A stretch of 64,000 nucleotides of DNA from Megalobrama amblycephala (GCF_018812025.1 NC_063065.1:30802288-30866287); one strand, 5' to 3'. Shown: positions 12,601 through 63,386, counted from the first letter of the stretch. Program-made: numbers and translations. Notes: generated from the sequence alone by a model not told the origin.

Positions 12601-15600
12601 CATTTGCATTTAAAGGGACACACACAAAAACGGCGTGTTTTTGCTCACACCCAAATAGGGGCAAATTTGACAAGCTATAATAAATGATCTGTGGGGGATT
12701 TTGAGCTGAAACTTCACATTATATCATTATATCGTTATATCACTTTCAGACCGATTTTTTTCCAGCATTGACAGCCAATCAGAATCCATCCTTGTTGCTA
12801 AGCGGTCGCCAGGATTCTATGTGAACCTATGGGAGTTTTTTGTTATGTTTTGATTTAGGGTTATGATTTCTTAGGAAAGCAATAGCACAGGCTGCACAAT
12901 TTGGCATATCATTCATGTCAAAGTTGAGTACTTCAGGGCTTTGTTCTAAAAAGTTGGCAAAGTGTAGTTGGTATTTGGACTGTCGTGGGACAGGAAGTTT
13001 ACACTGGCACTCGGATCATCACTGCCTCTTTCTGACACTCCAGCACTAAAAGGGCTTCAATAACAAACTTGGCTTTCACATGACATCGCCGCTACTGTTT
13101 CCATGGAGCACAGCAGATGTTGCCACTGGGCTTTTAGAGCCATACAACATGAATGGCACAGCAATGATGTCATGGTATCCCACTCGGCTGTTAGAGCCGG
13201 GATTCTCTGGGAAAGAGAACAGAAAAGACTGGGAAACACAAAGGGAGAGAAATATATAGATCACACGGCACAGATGTGTCAATCAAGCGGCAGAACTCAC
13301 TCAAACCCCTGAGATTTATGAAAGAAGGGTGAGAGATTCTCAGCTGATGACACGCTGTTTAAGACCGTGGTGTCATCCGTTTTAACACTGCAAACACACC
13401 CCTCCTAAACGAGCCACCTTAATTAAAAGATAACAAGCATTCGCTGAGCTCAACACTAAAGCTGAACTGTGCAAGATATGTGTAAACAAACAAACAATCA
13501 TTTTAAGCAAATTATGCCCTTAAAAATCTTTAAATTTAGTGTCTTTAGAAAAATCACAGTTTCACAGCTTTTATATGCATGAGTGCATGCATTTCATGTC
13601 TAAAATTACATCTTTTTGTAGTTTCACCAGCAAATTGTAAATGGCACACTGCCATTAACAAATCTGTGACACGGCATTAAGAAATTTGGCACGTTAGGAG
13701 CGAGAAGATAAAATGTTGCCCAAAAGTTTGAAAAATTACACTTCTCATTTTACATGGAACTCTTCCCATCAAATATCTGCAGCGCTGAATGTGTTCCCAT
13801 ACAGACGTTTGTTGATCTAAAGCCTTGGCCGACGTCCACACACAATGGTAGAGGACTGGTTCTGATCCGTCACGACTGGGTGTTCCCGAAGCACAGTGGC
13901 AGAGGAATGCAGTGTGGCGGCCCTGCAATTATCCACATTTGAGCATCTAAACCACAGCACTGCTCCGGTTTCACCTCGTGCACCGAGACACATCCCACGC
14001 TTTACGCTTGCAGCAGCATCTTGAAATAGTGATGCTGTGATTACTTCCAAACAAACAAACAAAACCCACTGAACTAACGCTAAACTTTTTTTTTTTTTAC
14101 TTTACCGGAATGGAACGAAACTTGGTAAACGTTTAGGCACTTTCTATGTGGAAAAAGGAAAATCATGGAGATGACTCAAACAGGTTAAATGGTCCTGAAA
14201 AAAATAGTCATGGTCAAAAATGAGCACATTTGAAACGAATGGGAAGTGAGTTTCATCTAGTGGAAGCGTTTGGTACTGCAGCCAAACAAACTCTTACTGA
14301 AAGCTCATTTTTTGAGATATCAACCTCAAATCTGGAATACAACTCGTTTAGATTTATTGCTTTGATTTTCACAGTTTAAGCACAAACATGTTTTGGAAAA
14401 TGCATATTTCATATAAAATGTAAAAAAAAATATAGTATTCAGTGGTGCATTTTTCATAAACTTTTATATATTTTTTTGATTTGTTTTGTTTTGCTAACTT
14501 TTCACTTCAGCAATAACCTGCTAAGTGTCTAAGACACCAAACTTCAGTCTTCAAAGCATTCAAGATTTACCATAGTTAATTTCATTTTCAGGTCTATACT
14601 CAAAAAGTGGTTAACAGGTAATAAATGTTATAATTAAATATAATTTAGTACCAAAAAATCCACTAAAAAGCATTTAAATGATGCACATATAATTGAAATA
14701 ATCAAACTAAAAGCACAAATCTGATATTTCTCGTCGATACCAACAGCCTAAGCCATTTATTGATAAATGGCAGATATCAATTCTATTCTACATACTATTT
14801 TTTCCATCAATAAATAACAAAAAAAAAAAAAACACAAGACTAAAATAAGTTGTTTGTATAATGAGTGTGCACTAGGGATGCACGATATATCGGCCAATAT
14901 TTGTTCATTTTTAATGTTATCATTATTGGCTCGATAAGAAAATTTGGCCGATATATTAAAACCGATAAATAATGGATTTTTCCTTCGGCTGAGACACTTC
15001 AGATGCGCACTGTCTGCCATGATGGTTTTGAATTGCTTGAAATATGATTGAAATCATTTCAAAAAGGAAAATACAGTAATTACAACATGTGCAGTGCAAG
15101 TCTGTCATATAGGCTACATAATATTATAATGAGAACATTATAATTGTGTGCTTGGGACATGACTTTTAATGGTAAAACTTTTATTTTTGTAATCAGGCTC
15201 TCAAAAATTATATAAAAATTTGCAATTAGATATTTGGGCCAATATATCGGTTATCAGCTTTCAAATATAAAGAATTATCGGTTATCGGTATCAGCCAAAA
15301 TGTTCATATCAGTGCAGCTCGTGTGCACAATTAAATCTCCAATATGGACATCAAAAAACCCTCAAATAATGAAGATATTGGGCATCCCTACCTTATACCT
15401 CAATAATTTTGCACATATAAATGTGGTTACTCCTTCACTGAGTAATAGTTTGGAATCATTAGGAATCTCTGCTTTTACAAATCCTGATTCGCCCCACAAT
15501 TAACAGAAGATCAAATCCATGGAATTAAGAATCAAACATGATCGCATGTGAGTTTTCTGAATGATTTACAAGTCGAACATTTCTGGCACTCTCAAATCTC

Positions 15601-18520
15601 TCAGTACGTCAATCAGTCTAAACCTCTTAATCCAGTCTGGAATCTACACGACTTCACTACAACTTCATTCAATGAATGGAACTAATTCACCTAAATATAT
15701 GATGTGCTTCAAACACAAATTGATGTTTACATGATTCTAGATTAGCTCATCTAATTTCAGCTGTGCTTGGGTCATTAGTGCATGTATAATACAAAACTAC
15801 TGTCCTAACGGTCAACGATAGTGACTCAAACCCTCATCACAGACATCAGGTACAGCAGTTGCCTCGTGCATGACTACATTTGGGCTAACTAGACTCTAAA
15901 CGGCAATCCCGTCAGCATCCCTTCTGGCAGCCACCGAAATCACACACTGAACACTGTGAAATGGCCAATCACATCCCTGAAATCCTAAGCTATTCCAGTT
16001 TAACTTTGGGAAACAGATGGAGAGATTGGTAAAACATGCTTGACGTGAACTAGGCACTGATTCGTCCTTTCTCTGGCTGTAGTGTAGTTAAAGGGTGGTG
16101 GCAGACATCCAGACAGTCGTGTGTCCAAACCTCTGTCCATTAATCCTGATGTGTTTTGAAAACAAACGGATCAGATGGTCTGCTGATGCACTCTAAAAAT
16201 ACTGGGTTAAAAACAACCCAAGTTGGGTTAAAAATGGACAATTTTAAATGTTTGCTCAACCTGCTGGGTAGTTTTATTTAACTCAACTATTGATTAAAAA
16301 TGACTGTATTGTTGCTTAAAATGAACCCAAAATATGTTGGAAATGAACATTTGTTAATAAGTTTAATAAATGTTCACCTTTTGATTATTATTGTTGCCTC
16401 TAGTAATTGTGTGTCTGATTTTAATTTACAACATATTATGGGTTTATTTTAAGCCAGACATATAATCATTATTAGGGTTGTGTAAAAAAAAAAAAAATAT
16501 TGATTTCTCGATTTTAATCGATTCTCATTTTTACAAACCGATATTGATCCTTAAATCCCAAGAATCGATTAGTCTAGTCTGTTTTCAGTTGATGAATGAG
16601 CAGAATATGTAGCTCCTCCCATCCAATAAATCACAATAATCTTTGTTACTTTTGATATGAAACAAAGTCTCAGATTTCAAATGACGTCCATCTTATTTGA
16701 GATTCAAAAAATAAACACCGTTTTGGCGCTGTTTAATGTGGCGTGACAGATCGCTTTAGCGCCTCAGTTAAAGAGAAGCATGTGATCATCCTCTCCTCCG
16801 CTTTAATACCAGTTACAGCGCGAAATAAACATGAACATCTGAAGGTATGTTAAAATATACAGTACAACTTACTGAAATCTGTATCATGTCTCGTGTAATC
16901 GCTCAATCAGTGTTTCAACCTCGGAAAGACGTCAATAAAACAGCTTCAAATGTCACGTGACGTCACATTTACCTCAGAAAAACACATTCAGTGACAATAA
17001 ACTCATTAGTCAGCTAGAAAAGTGCTCTAGAAAGCAACATTCAGATAAATATAGCTATGCACCGTTACATATTCATTATCATTTTTAATGTTCTTCAATA
17101 TTTAATGCATGTTTGAATAAATCAGTTGACAGCCACGATTTTTTATGTTTATATTTAAAAAAACAAAACAAATTGGAGTAGAAATATGATTATGTAATTC
17201 TAAACTTTATTTATAATAAAAACATCATTGAGTGTAATTTAAGTGTTTGTGTATAAATAAGTTAATTTAACCTTCAGTATTATTACAGTAGCACCAGCTG
17301 ACTCTCATGTGTAGTTTACAGCATTAGTTGAGAGATTTTTTTCCTCTAGAAAATTTGCCATGAACTGCAACTGAAATAACACAGACAAAATAATTGATAT
17401 CGTAATCGAATCGAAAGCATGTGAATAGTAATCGAATCGAATCGTAAAAATTGTCTCAATACCCAGCCCTAGTAATTTTTAAACAATAGTTGGGTTAAAA
17501 CAACCCAATCACTGGGTTTGTCCATTTTCAACCCAACTTGGGTTGTTTTTAATCCAGCATTTTTTAGAGTGTATTGCATGTTCAAGAGTTTGTCTGGAGA
17601 ATAACACAACAGAAAAAGGAACAAACAATCTCTAGCGGTTACGCGTATTTCACACTTGAGCTTGAGTTCAAACTTCCACCCATCATGCAAAATCTACAGT
17701 AACATATTTCTGGATTAACGCTCCACCTCAATGTGGAATTAAAGCTAGTTTTGCAAAGGCGCATGCTCAAATCTTCTCGTGCTTGCATTGTAAACAGTGA
17801 AATCAGAGCCGTGTTTTCATAGCGTTGAGCTCCTACAGAGACTTGGCAAAGCAACATCCACCACCAACACTGTGCCCTGTGTGGCTAATGTAAAAACCAC
17901 CGAGCCTGGCATCTGTGCCATCAGACCAGTTTCCCATCATCTGATCCAGCTTGATGCTGTGCATGCAGAAGTTTATAGGGTGTTTCATTAAATGTCTCTC
18001 ACAGCAGATCATCTACAGCAAAGCAATGCCAAATCACACTTGAGAGCAGTGTAGATGCATTTTAACTCATGCAACAGTATTTTCAACAGTACCTTGATGG
18101 CATTGCATGCAATATAAGCAACAAACTACACAGAGTGTATCTGTATTACCCTGACACTTGATACAGAGAACAGAAACATTTGGCATGCAATTATTCGTGG
18201 CTTTAGCATTCATTAAAAGACCTGACAACACAATTAAAACTTTTAAATCTAAAAAACAAAACTTTTCAGTGTTAAAACTGAAGTATGTTGTATTTAAAGG
18301 CACGTGCGTCAGACAAAAACTAGTGACTGAACTGACAAACACAGGTGAGCCTCGTCTCTTACCTGCCCAGCTCTCTGCCGGGGATGACGTCATAGCGGTC
18401 GGTGAACGGCTCGCTCCTGATGGCGGTTCGGATCTCGCGCAGCAGCCCGGAGCGGTTCTGACCGGATTCACACCGAGCTCGGCTTCTGGACTCGGTCGTT
18501 CGTGGACATTCAGGAATCAT
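4436..18520 (-). CDS. stk17a: Serine/threonine kinase 17A (DRAK1), 5' part of gene (exons 1-2)
   Basis: Death-associated protein kinase family member; known family members are nuclear or cytoplasmic serine/threonine kinases linked to apoptosis. Coding parts are 18363..18520 and 4436..4648, joined across a phase-2 intron; together they give 123 residues plus two bases. Visible kinase features are the glycine loop LGRGKFAVV, the ATP-anchoring lysine in KEFAAK (residue 74), and the helix-C glutamate in HEIAVLE (residue 92). The N-terminus starts MIP and contains [14 protein letters not shown], which resembles human STK17A and not STK17B. The stretch [11 protein letters not shown] also favours 17A. 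The second exon ends inside the codon after VLVLE, where the family continues Y-AAGGE. The catalytic loop, DFG motif and C-terminus lie beyond position 1. It sits directly downstream of hecw1 on the same strand, as in human. Confidence 0.93.
6061..6625. repeat. Diverged direct repeat pair
   Basis: A block near 6090-6245 recurs at 6435-6590. Both contain AAGATATCTTAATATCCTT followed by AAACTTTTCTTTTG and then a CAGT(T/C)CCA(G/T)AGATA motif. The copies have diverged. They may be part of a longer unclassified interspersed repeat that begins near 5715. Confidence 0.6.
6655..6684. repeat. (AAT)n microsatellite
   Basis: About ten AAT units in an AT-rich block of stk17a intron 1. Confidence 0.9.
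7690..8050. mobile_element. Interspersed repeat, probable DNA-transposon remnant
   Basis: Contains motifs such as ATTAGGGTCCATGTAAACGC at the right end and a run of CRE-like and CGTCAC motifs, resembling a family frequent in fish introns. The left boundary is uncertain and no transposase is present. Confidence 0.4.
8238..8671. mobile_element. Inverted-repeat MITE (AACCCAAGTTGGGTT family), copy 1
   Basis: The terminal inverted repeat begins CACTCTTTAAAAAATGCTG and ends with its complement at 8671. Inside each end is AACAACCCAAGTTGGGTTG, itself palindromic. The element is flanked by TA on both sides (8236..8237 and 8672..8673), as expected of a Tc1/mariner-type target duplication. The two halves are inverted copies around a short AT-rich centre. 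Related copies are at 16189..17571 and 52186..52264. Confidence 0.85.
10699..11154. mobile_element. TTAA-flanked MITE, copy 1
   Basis: Bounded by TTAA at 10699..10702 and 11151..11154. The ends are imperfect inverted repeats: TTAAAGGCAATCGATTATGC against TTAAAGAGGACCTATTCTGC read from the right. The interior carries CCAAT-type (GATTGGT) and CCGCCCC motifs. A truncated copy in the opposite orientation is at 36125..36384. TTAA target sites are typical of piggyBac-like elements, but no transposase is seen, so the class is inferred. Confidence 0.7.
11994..12760. mobile_element. TTAA-type interspersed repeat, copy 1 (forward)
   Basis: Starts at TTAA (11994..11997). It contains GGGGGCGGGGCCATGTTGGG and TAAAGCTCCGCCCTCTTCTGG. 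A close inverted copy lies at 29516..30314 in a hecw1 intron, and the two share most of about 700 bp. The right end differs from the other copy and is not resolved. Confidence 0.75.
14101..14350. repeat. Unclassified interspersed repeat (copy a)
   Basis: Contains CATCTAGTGGAAGCGTTTGG, TACTGCAG, TTACTGAAAG and TTGAGATATCAACCT in that order. The same motifs occur reverse-complemented at 42430..42595. The family was not identified. Confidence 0.5.
14874..15391. mobile_element. TAGGGATGCAC-ended inverted-repeat element
   Basis: The left end reads TAGGGATGCACGATATATCG and the right end ATATTGGGCATCCCTA, so the termini are inverted repeats. The interior is rich in alternating CGATATAT and ATCGGTTATCGG motifs. 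It resembles hAT-type MITEs common in fish. A target duplication could not be settled. Confidence 0.7.
16189..17571. mobile_element. AACCCAAGTTGGGTT MITE, copy 2, carrying a nested insertion
   Basis: The outer termini are CACTCTAAAAAT at the left and TTTTTTAGAGTG at the right, with the AACAACCCAAGTTGGGTT signature at both ends. The expected mirror symmetry is broken by about 1.0 kb of unrelated sequence (16473..17471). The right flank is TA, while the left flank is TG, one base off. Confidence 0.8.
16473..17471. mobile_element. Nested element with TAGGG...CCCTA ends and ATCGATT motifs
   Basis: The left end is TAGGGTTGTG and the right end ACCCAGCCCTA. Subterminal repeats are ATTTTAATCGATTCTC at the left and AATCGAATCGAATCG at the right. 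It sits inside the copy 2 MITE, so it is the younger insertion. A hAT class is inferred from the termini. There is no transposase ORF and no clear 8-bp duplication. Confidence 0.65.
18363..18520 (-). CDS. stk17a: stk17a exon 1 (start codon to donor)
   Basis: The start is the ATG at 18518..18520, followed by ATT CCT (MIP, as in human STK17A). It gives 52 codons plus AG. The donor is GGCAG|GTAAGA. The residues before the donor read [10 protein letters not shown], the start of the kinase fold. The start lies at the edge of a CpG-rich stretch and no upstream in-frame ATG with comparable support was seen. Confidence 0.92.
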
Positions 18521-18865
18521 AACGGCTGCTATAATCGTCAGTTTGTTCTGTTTGTGTACGTATACCTGTGTTTACCTGCAAGCCCAGTCCAACAGGTGAC
18601 TCTACCTGACTTCTGTCGCTGAATGCTGACCTAACATGGACACGTGTGTGAGAGATCAGCTGCTGATAGTTTCATCTTCGGGCAGAACTTCAGCTCCAGC
18701 TCTCCTCAGCTCGACCGACTCGACTGAAGCCAAGCTGCTGCTTCTCGGACTTCAGTTGCCGGGGCAACGGGCGTGATTGACAGGCCTTTCCACCAATTAC
18801 AATCGAGCACTTGCCGGTGGGCGGGAGGAGGTTGTCTTTGAATGACATTTGACCAATCAGAGATG
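18521..18865 (-). promoter_or_regulatory. stk17a 5' flank, 5' UTR and CpG-rich promoter
   Basis: The block around stk17a exon 1 (about 18350-18830) is richer in G, C and CpG than the AT-rich DNA around it, as expected of a CpG-island promoter. It holds a GC box GGGCGGG at 18819..18825 and CCAAT motifs at 18793..18797 and 18853..18857. No TATA box was evident. The transcription start cannot be placed from sequence alone. Confidence 0.5.
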
Positions 18866-19844
18866 ACCAATTGATTAATTAATTAAATGATATTAAAAGA
18901 TGTTAGGCTTGTTTTCTTCTCTGTGATCTGAATTTATGTGATTTATATATGGGTCAAAGACATACAAAAGTGTTTTCAAGCATCCAAACACACATCTTTA
19001 AATTGTTGTTGTTGTTTTTCAGTACATCAGAATGCTGTTTCATTTGTTTTGTTTTTTCTGAGCAAAAATTCAATATCTTACATTTTGACCTTGATTTACA
19101 GAAGGTAAATGTAATTCAGTGTAACAATCTTGTCGGATATTTACAACAAAAAATCTAAAACTAATTAATTTGACCCCAAATGCTAATTACTTGTCATTTT
19201 AAATTTTTAAACTTTGCCACTATTCTAGGTTTTGCCCATTTGTCAGCAAGAATGTTTTATTCATTTAAAATTTAGTATGCTCACTTATTCTTTTATACAT
19301 TTTAATACGTACAGGTCAGAATATATGTTTCAATTTTTACATAAATTAGTATGTACGTAATTGTTACACTGAATGAATATTATTTCAGCCACATTTTGAC
19401 TTTTTATTCTCACAAAACTTTTTTGAAACCTTAAAAGTTTTACTTGAATTTAATGTGCTTTCTATGTATATAAATCACTTTTTTTTTTTTTTTAATTTCT
19501 CTCAATGCAGACATCTCACATACATGTTCACCTGTTAACGAGGATGTAAAAAGGACTTTTATTCTTAAATCTAATCATGCATCTTTTAAATTCTGGGGAG
19601 TGGATTCATTCAGACATTATTATGGTTTCATTACAATAAATGTGCATCTTATTGGATCAGTTTTATTATAAGATTTTGCTCTTATTGTGGGCTATTTAAA
19701 ATATGTTATCCTCTTAAAACAGTGTTTGTTGATGAGATTCTTCCAAACACTGGAGCGAGGCCCTCTAGTGCTGGAACTGTGTAAGGATGAGCCTGAACTT
19801 CAGTATTTGTGAGTGCTGGACTGAAGCAACACAATCAATACAAT
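18866..19844. other. Intergenic spacer between hecw1 and stk17a
   Basis: AT-rich sequence with no recognised gene, RNA gene or transposon end. It separates the probable hecw1 poly(A) site from the stk17a promoter. Confidence 0.5.
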
Positions 19845-21785
19845 CAGCCTACTACAAAGTGATCGTTTATTGACATTTATGTACAACATTTTGGGGCAAA
19901 AGCAAAGTCTGTTCATGTCGAACAAATTGACGTCAGGAAATTAGGCTGATATACAGTGATTAGTATACATAAATATTTATATTTACATATTTTATTTTCA
20001 TTAACAATTGAAACAATTTGCATTGCAAGTAAAGGGTTTTCATATGCAATCTCATTGAACTCAAATACAAAAAGAATATAAAATACAAAACTGGCAACAA
20101 ATAAAAATGATAAAAATACATCATTATAACATCATCAACTGAGCAGTGTACAACAGCAAACGGTCAGATAGTCATTTCACAATCTCTGTCAATACGTCAA
20201 ACAAGTTATGCATTTAATACACAGATTCAGTTTAAGTGGACATCCTTCCAAAGGAAGTTCAGATCCATCAGGAACACATTTAATAGATCCTGGGGAACGG
20301 TTTCATAGTAATTTACACATTATCATAAGAGCCTGCATGCATTAAATGCTCCCGACATGATGGTTGTGATTATCAGAGAGGTCGGGCTGTAAGTGTCCAA
20401 CAAAAATGCAAATAAAAACACATAAAAGCACCACTTAAGATATTGCATACATATTAATAAAGAAAATCCGGTCATCTGGTTCTTGTTGCCTGTAGTTATC
20501 ACCAGTAATTTTGACTCAAAGTCTGTTAGTTTTACAGTTACAATTATGAGGAACAAACCAGCTCATGTTTGTATAACTCATCAATAAATTATATTAAACA
20601 TCATTAAGAAGATTTTTGTTTCATTAAACCAGGAAGGGTCTCAATAAATGTGATAAACAAAATAAATTATGCCACGAGAAATATAGTGTATGAATCCAAT
20701 GTCATGATTTTATGAAGCTCATCCCTGATCCCTAAAAAAAGGATCTGGTTTTAAGAAGAGTTATTTAAACAATTAGAGAGTTATTTCTAATGTGTCCACA
20801 CAGACTCTGCAGACAGAACGTTCTGATTAGCTTAGTGCTCGTGTCACTAATTTAGTTACACAATTAAGTCGCTTACATCACTGTCGAGTGAGCTTCCATG
20901 CGTGCGTCCTGCTTAAAGACTTGAGTTTGACCATTTCTACTCCAAAAACAGAATATTTTTTAATGCTATCATCAATGTGATCAAAGCAGGCATACTATAT
21001 GCAGTTTAGGAATTCTATTAAAGCAAATAATATGCTGTGGTTTGGAGTTCGGCCGACGATATGAGCATGAAAGTGTTTGATCAGTGGCTGTGTTTGGAAT
21101 AGCATACTACCATACTATTTATGCAGCATCTGTAACGTGCACATCTGTATGCATACATACATTCACCACAATGCACGTTATATATCTAGAGCACACTGTT
21201 TGGAGTGTTGTATTCCATAATGCAATGTGGAATAAAAAAAAAAAAATCATTTTCACACATTAAAATAACTATTTCTGATATGATAACACATGCTAAATTA
21301 TTAAACATGCAGCGTGATGATGTGACAACAACATTGCATACATTACTGCACTTTAAAGTGTTTATGTTTTGCATATTGTGTAATGTTGCACACACTACAG
21401 TACCGTAATAAAATACTGGCAGTATGTAGTACAGTATTTCATAAGCAATATCTTAGCATTCCATTTCAAACACAGCCCGGCACTGAAAATCCCAGTTCAC
21501 CAATCAGAAAGCAGACGTACTGATGCCTAACCAATAGAATGATAAGGAGAATCGAGTCAGTCAGTTGAATACAATAGGCTGGAGCTGGTTTTCACCATTG
21601 CATATGTTACTTTTGACCCCAAACTCCCGCAAATACAGAAAAGTACCACGTATGTTGTGTTTTAGAGCAGAAGCATGCTATTTCAAGTCATTTGAAACAA
21701 AATTCCCAGATATATTAGTTTAAAAATCTCTAAAAAGTGGATTGAGTTATTGAAAATGTATTTACAGTAATAAAAAAACATGCCT
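19845..21785 (-). other. hecw1: Probable hecw1 3' UTR
   Basis: It follows the hecw1 stop codon directly. An AATAAA on the gene strand at 19866..19871 is the most distal good poly(A) signal before the intergenic spacer. Other AATAAA hexamers lie nearer the stop, so shorter 3' ends are possible. A MITE (21086..21477) sits within it. The extent is inferred, not proven. Confidence 0.4.
21086..21477. mobile_element. Inverted-repeat MITE (GGCTGTGTTTGGAATAGCAT ends)
   Basis: The left end GGCTGTGTTTGGAATAGCAT is mirrored by GCATTCCATTTCAAACACAGCC at the right. The element is AT-rich and non-coding. If the 3' UTR model is right, it is transcribed as part of hecw1 mRNA. Confidence 0.7.
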
Positions 21786-60095
<38,310 letters not shown>

Positions 60096-60892
60096 CTATC
60101 ACACACAAGAGAGCAGTCAGGTGACCACAGGAATGAAGGGCAGGAAGTCTGTGCATCCTCAGAGCTGAACAGGAAGTGACTCTACACAGTCACGCCCCCT
60201 TTCTTCCTTTCCTCTTGTCCTGATCTTAAAGCCCATTACAGTCAATAGCAGCATTCATTAGAGCCGCATTGATTCAGAATCCAGGAACAGGAAGGAGGAG
60301 AGGCTCATGGGACACCACTTCTCAGAAGAGGAAAAACTCCAGCTGTATGGCTGATATAGGGAACACTGGCTCCGGGTTATTAGTGTCAACTAAAACTGAC
60401 ATTTCGTAAATTGAACCAAGACTGTAATATATGAAAGAAAACACAGTGATTAAAAGATGAACTGCAATAAAAAAAAAAAAAGGAAAAAAATGTGATTTTC
60501 ATAATCACTGATCTTCACACGGCCGCAGATTTATCTGACCTGTGTCTGCGTGCAATAACACACTCCACCTGCAGATGGCAGTACAGTGTGTGATGATGAT
60601 GATGAAGGTTCATTGACTTTCTTTTCTTTTCCCATACAATGAAAATCTGTGTTGTTTTGGACCCCGCTGACTTTCATTGTATAATTTATTGATTGATTGA
60701 CTGATTAATTGATTGATTGATTTGATGATGATTTTTGAGTGAACTATCCCTTTAAGCAGGGTTATTATAATAAAATTAAATTAAATCCATTAAAAAAAAC
60801 AATTATTTTGTTGCTTGAAATAAAATAAAATATTAAAAAAACTTTAACTTATTTTATTTCAGATAATTCCATTTAACTTGTACTAAAAAACT

Positions 60893-60915
60893 AATACTAA
60901 AAGTGAAATAAAATG

Positions 60916-60980
<65 letters not shown>

Positions 60981-61026
60981 TTTCCATTTTATTTCACTTT
61001 TAGTATTAAAAAATATATATATATAA

Positions 61027-61066
<40 letters not shown>

Positions 61067-61078
61067 TTTTTTTTTTTT
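60893..61078. repeat. A-run/TA-run/T-run palindrome
   Basis: TACTAAAAGTGAAATAAAAT and about 35 A residues lead into (TA)n, then T residues and ATTTTATTTCACTTTTAGTA, its mirror. A second TA/T stretch follows to 61078. Likely cruciform-prone. Confidence 0.88.
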
Positions 61079-61314
61079 ACTAAAATGAAAATGGAAAATA
61101 TAAAAATGACCTTGGGGTTCAGGGTTATTATCGTTAAACTATTAAAATATTTTTTGTTAATTTAAATAAAGCTGAAATAAAAGATAAATATCACATACAA
61201 TTTTTTAATAAATGTAAATTAAAAAAGGAAAAAAATGAAAAAATAAATAATTTATTAAAAGAAAAGAAAATAATTAATAAATAAAGTCTTACCTCAAACT
61301 TTTGAACTGTAGAG

Positions 61315-61341
61315 TTCATTCATTCATTCATTCATTCATTC
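61315..61341. repeat. (CATT)n microsatellite
   Basis: Six to seven CATT units. Confidence 0.9.
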
Positions 61342-62947
61342 ATATCTGATGAATAAATATCAGATAAAAAAATCTCAAATAAATGAAAATTAAAAATGTA
61401 AAAAAAAAAATGTTTCAAGCGTTTTTGTTTGAAGCACTAAATTTACTAACTGGAAATAAATAAAAACTAAAACTGAATAAAATAAAATAAATATAAATAG
61501 TAATATAAAAAAAATAATAAAAATGCTAAAAATAAACAAATAAAGTGAGGGTTAAAGTAAAATTGAAAATATTATTTAATGTTCTCTGTCTTCACATCTG
61601 TTTAGTTGTTCAGAAATTCAGCAGTTCATTCATTAATGAGACGAGCAGGATTGAGTTTATAAAAGACACTTTCAGCTCTTCTCAACAAGACGACATGCAC
61701 AGAGTTCAGTCAAATGGATTTACACAAAATGAACACTTTTAGTGCGTCTCAACACTTAATTTCAATCACACTACGATAAAGTACTTTCTGATCTTAGTAA
61801 TGTAGACCTTCCAGAAAACTGTCCATAAACCACTCCAAACATCCGTCAGAACGCGATGAGACAAACAGCAGGCAGCAACAAAAGGACAGCAGGTGTTTGG
61901 AGCGGTCTGTGCCCAAATGAGATGCAAATCCGTCCTGTTGACCGTCCGCCGCACAAACACGACTGCAGCTTTACCAGATTAAAAGCATCTGCGGGAGATT
62001 CAGACCTCACAATCAATTCAACGCTGGCACGACCACAGAGGACCACGGGTGCTCACCGGGATCAAAACGGTTTGAACCGCAAATCCTACTTCATCCTGTC
62101 TGATCAATCTGTTTGTTATTTCTAATTATTAGATTTGTATTTTCTGAACAAAATACGAGTTGCTCTTGTTTCCTACTGGCCTTTAAAGTAAAAACATCCC
62201 AGTGTCACGTCTCTCTGACATTCAGATCTCTGTGTTCAGTTTACACACGATACCAATGAGAAGAATGCATTTTCTCACTATGGATTTGTGTATCATGATA
62301 CCAAACACAAATGTTAATTTAACCTTTGCAATAAAATACAAATAAATAAATTAATTAATTTTAAAAAATAAAATAACAATAATAATAATAAATAAAATTA
62401 AATAAAAATTAAATATAAAATGTAAAAAAAATAAAAATTAAAATTAAATTAAAAAATAAAAATTAAATAAAATAAATATCTGAAACTGAAACAAACACAG
62501 GAAAACTGAAAAACTAAACTAAATGAAAATGGACATTAACTTCAAAATTGTAAACTATATTAAACTATAGTTTTATTACTATGCTTGTTAAAATTATTTA
62601 GACGTATCATGTGGCAACCTGCAATTGTTGAATTTATTACCTCATTTAACCCATAAAAATCAGTTTTGTCTGTATAAATTAATGTATTTAGCAATATTGA
62701 ATAAAATTCTTTTTAGACTTTGACTATTATTTTAAGTTTTCAGTACCATGGTATATTTTCAGTACCATATTTATTACACTTTATTATTAAATGGAATGAT
62801 GTGGAGCTACATCAATATAATCTAATAAGTCATATTTAATATGTATAAACATAGGCCTGATCTGAATGCATCACTGCACTTGAACCATGAGAGGAGCTGA
62901 GCGCATCCAGAGGAGTGATGCTGCACAGTCATCAGAACCAACGCCGC

Positions 62948-62980
<33 letters not shown>
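62948..62980. repeat. (GT)n(GA)n compound microsatellite
   Basis: About 11 GT units followed directly by about five GA units. Confidence 0.92.
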
Positions 62981-63184
62981 TGCAATGGGAAATTACAGCA
63001 CAAATTACACACACATACATAATACTAGTTGTGCAAACATAAAATGGCACAAATTGACATGAAAACATCCTTGAATTTGATGGAAACAGCCTTGATGAGA
63101 GATAGCTCACCTCAAAAAATGAAATATCTGCCATTTTTACTCAACCTCATGTAAATCCAAAGTTGCATGGTGTCGCACACTACT

Positions 63185-63386
63185 GGTGCTCCTCAGGGCT
63201 CTGTTTTGGGCCCTCTTCCATTCATTATCTACTCCCTCTTGTTCACATTTTCAGGAGAGATGGTATTTCACTTTCACTGCTACGCCGATGACATCCAGCT
63301 CTTTCCCTCCACCTTCTTTGTCCAGCTGTTTAGCTGAAATTAAAGACTGGCTTTCAGCTAACTTTTTAAAACTCAATAGTGATTAA
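63185..63386 (+). pseudogene. Non-LTR (LINE) reverse transcriptase fragment, broken
   Basis: Conceptual translation gives GAPQGSVLGPLPFIIY then HCYADDIQLF, matching reverse transcriptase domains with the YADD catalytic box. After a stop and a frame change, CLAEIKDWLSANFLKLNSD follows, the usual next segment of L2/CR1-like fish LINEs. At least one frameshift, an internal deletion between PST and CLAE, and stop codons make it a dead 5'-truncated piece on the strand opposite hecw1. The LINE clade is inferred. Confidence 0.85.

Larger units (their letters stand above)
4649..18362 (-). other. stk17a intron 1 (13.7 kb)
   Basis: Bounded by the donor after 18363 and the acceptor before 4648. It is largely interspersed DNA repeats, listed separately. 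Stretches at 4980-5240, 6840-7170, 9040-9560 and 13000-14050 are non-repetitive with higher GC and could hold regulatory DNA, but show no recognisable coding exon. Confidence 0.85.

Noticed and set aside
18158..18622. 154-codon open frame on the plus strand over stk17a exon 1
   Set aside because: It is antisense to the recognised kinase start exon and has no family resemblance.
61766..62125. Three overlapping open frames in the upstream hecw1 intron
   Set aside because: They have no family resemblance and do not match the expected upstream hecw1 residues.
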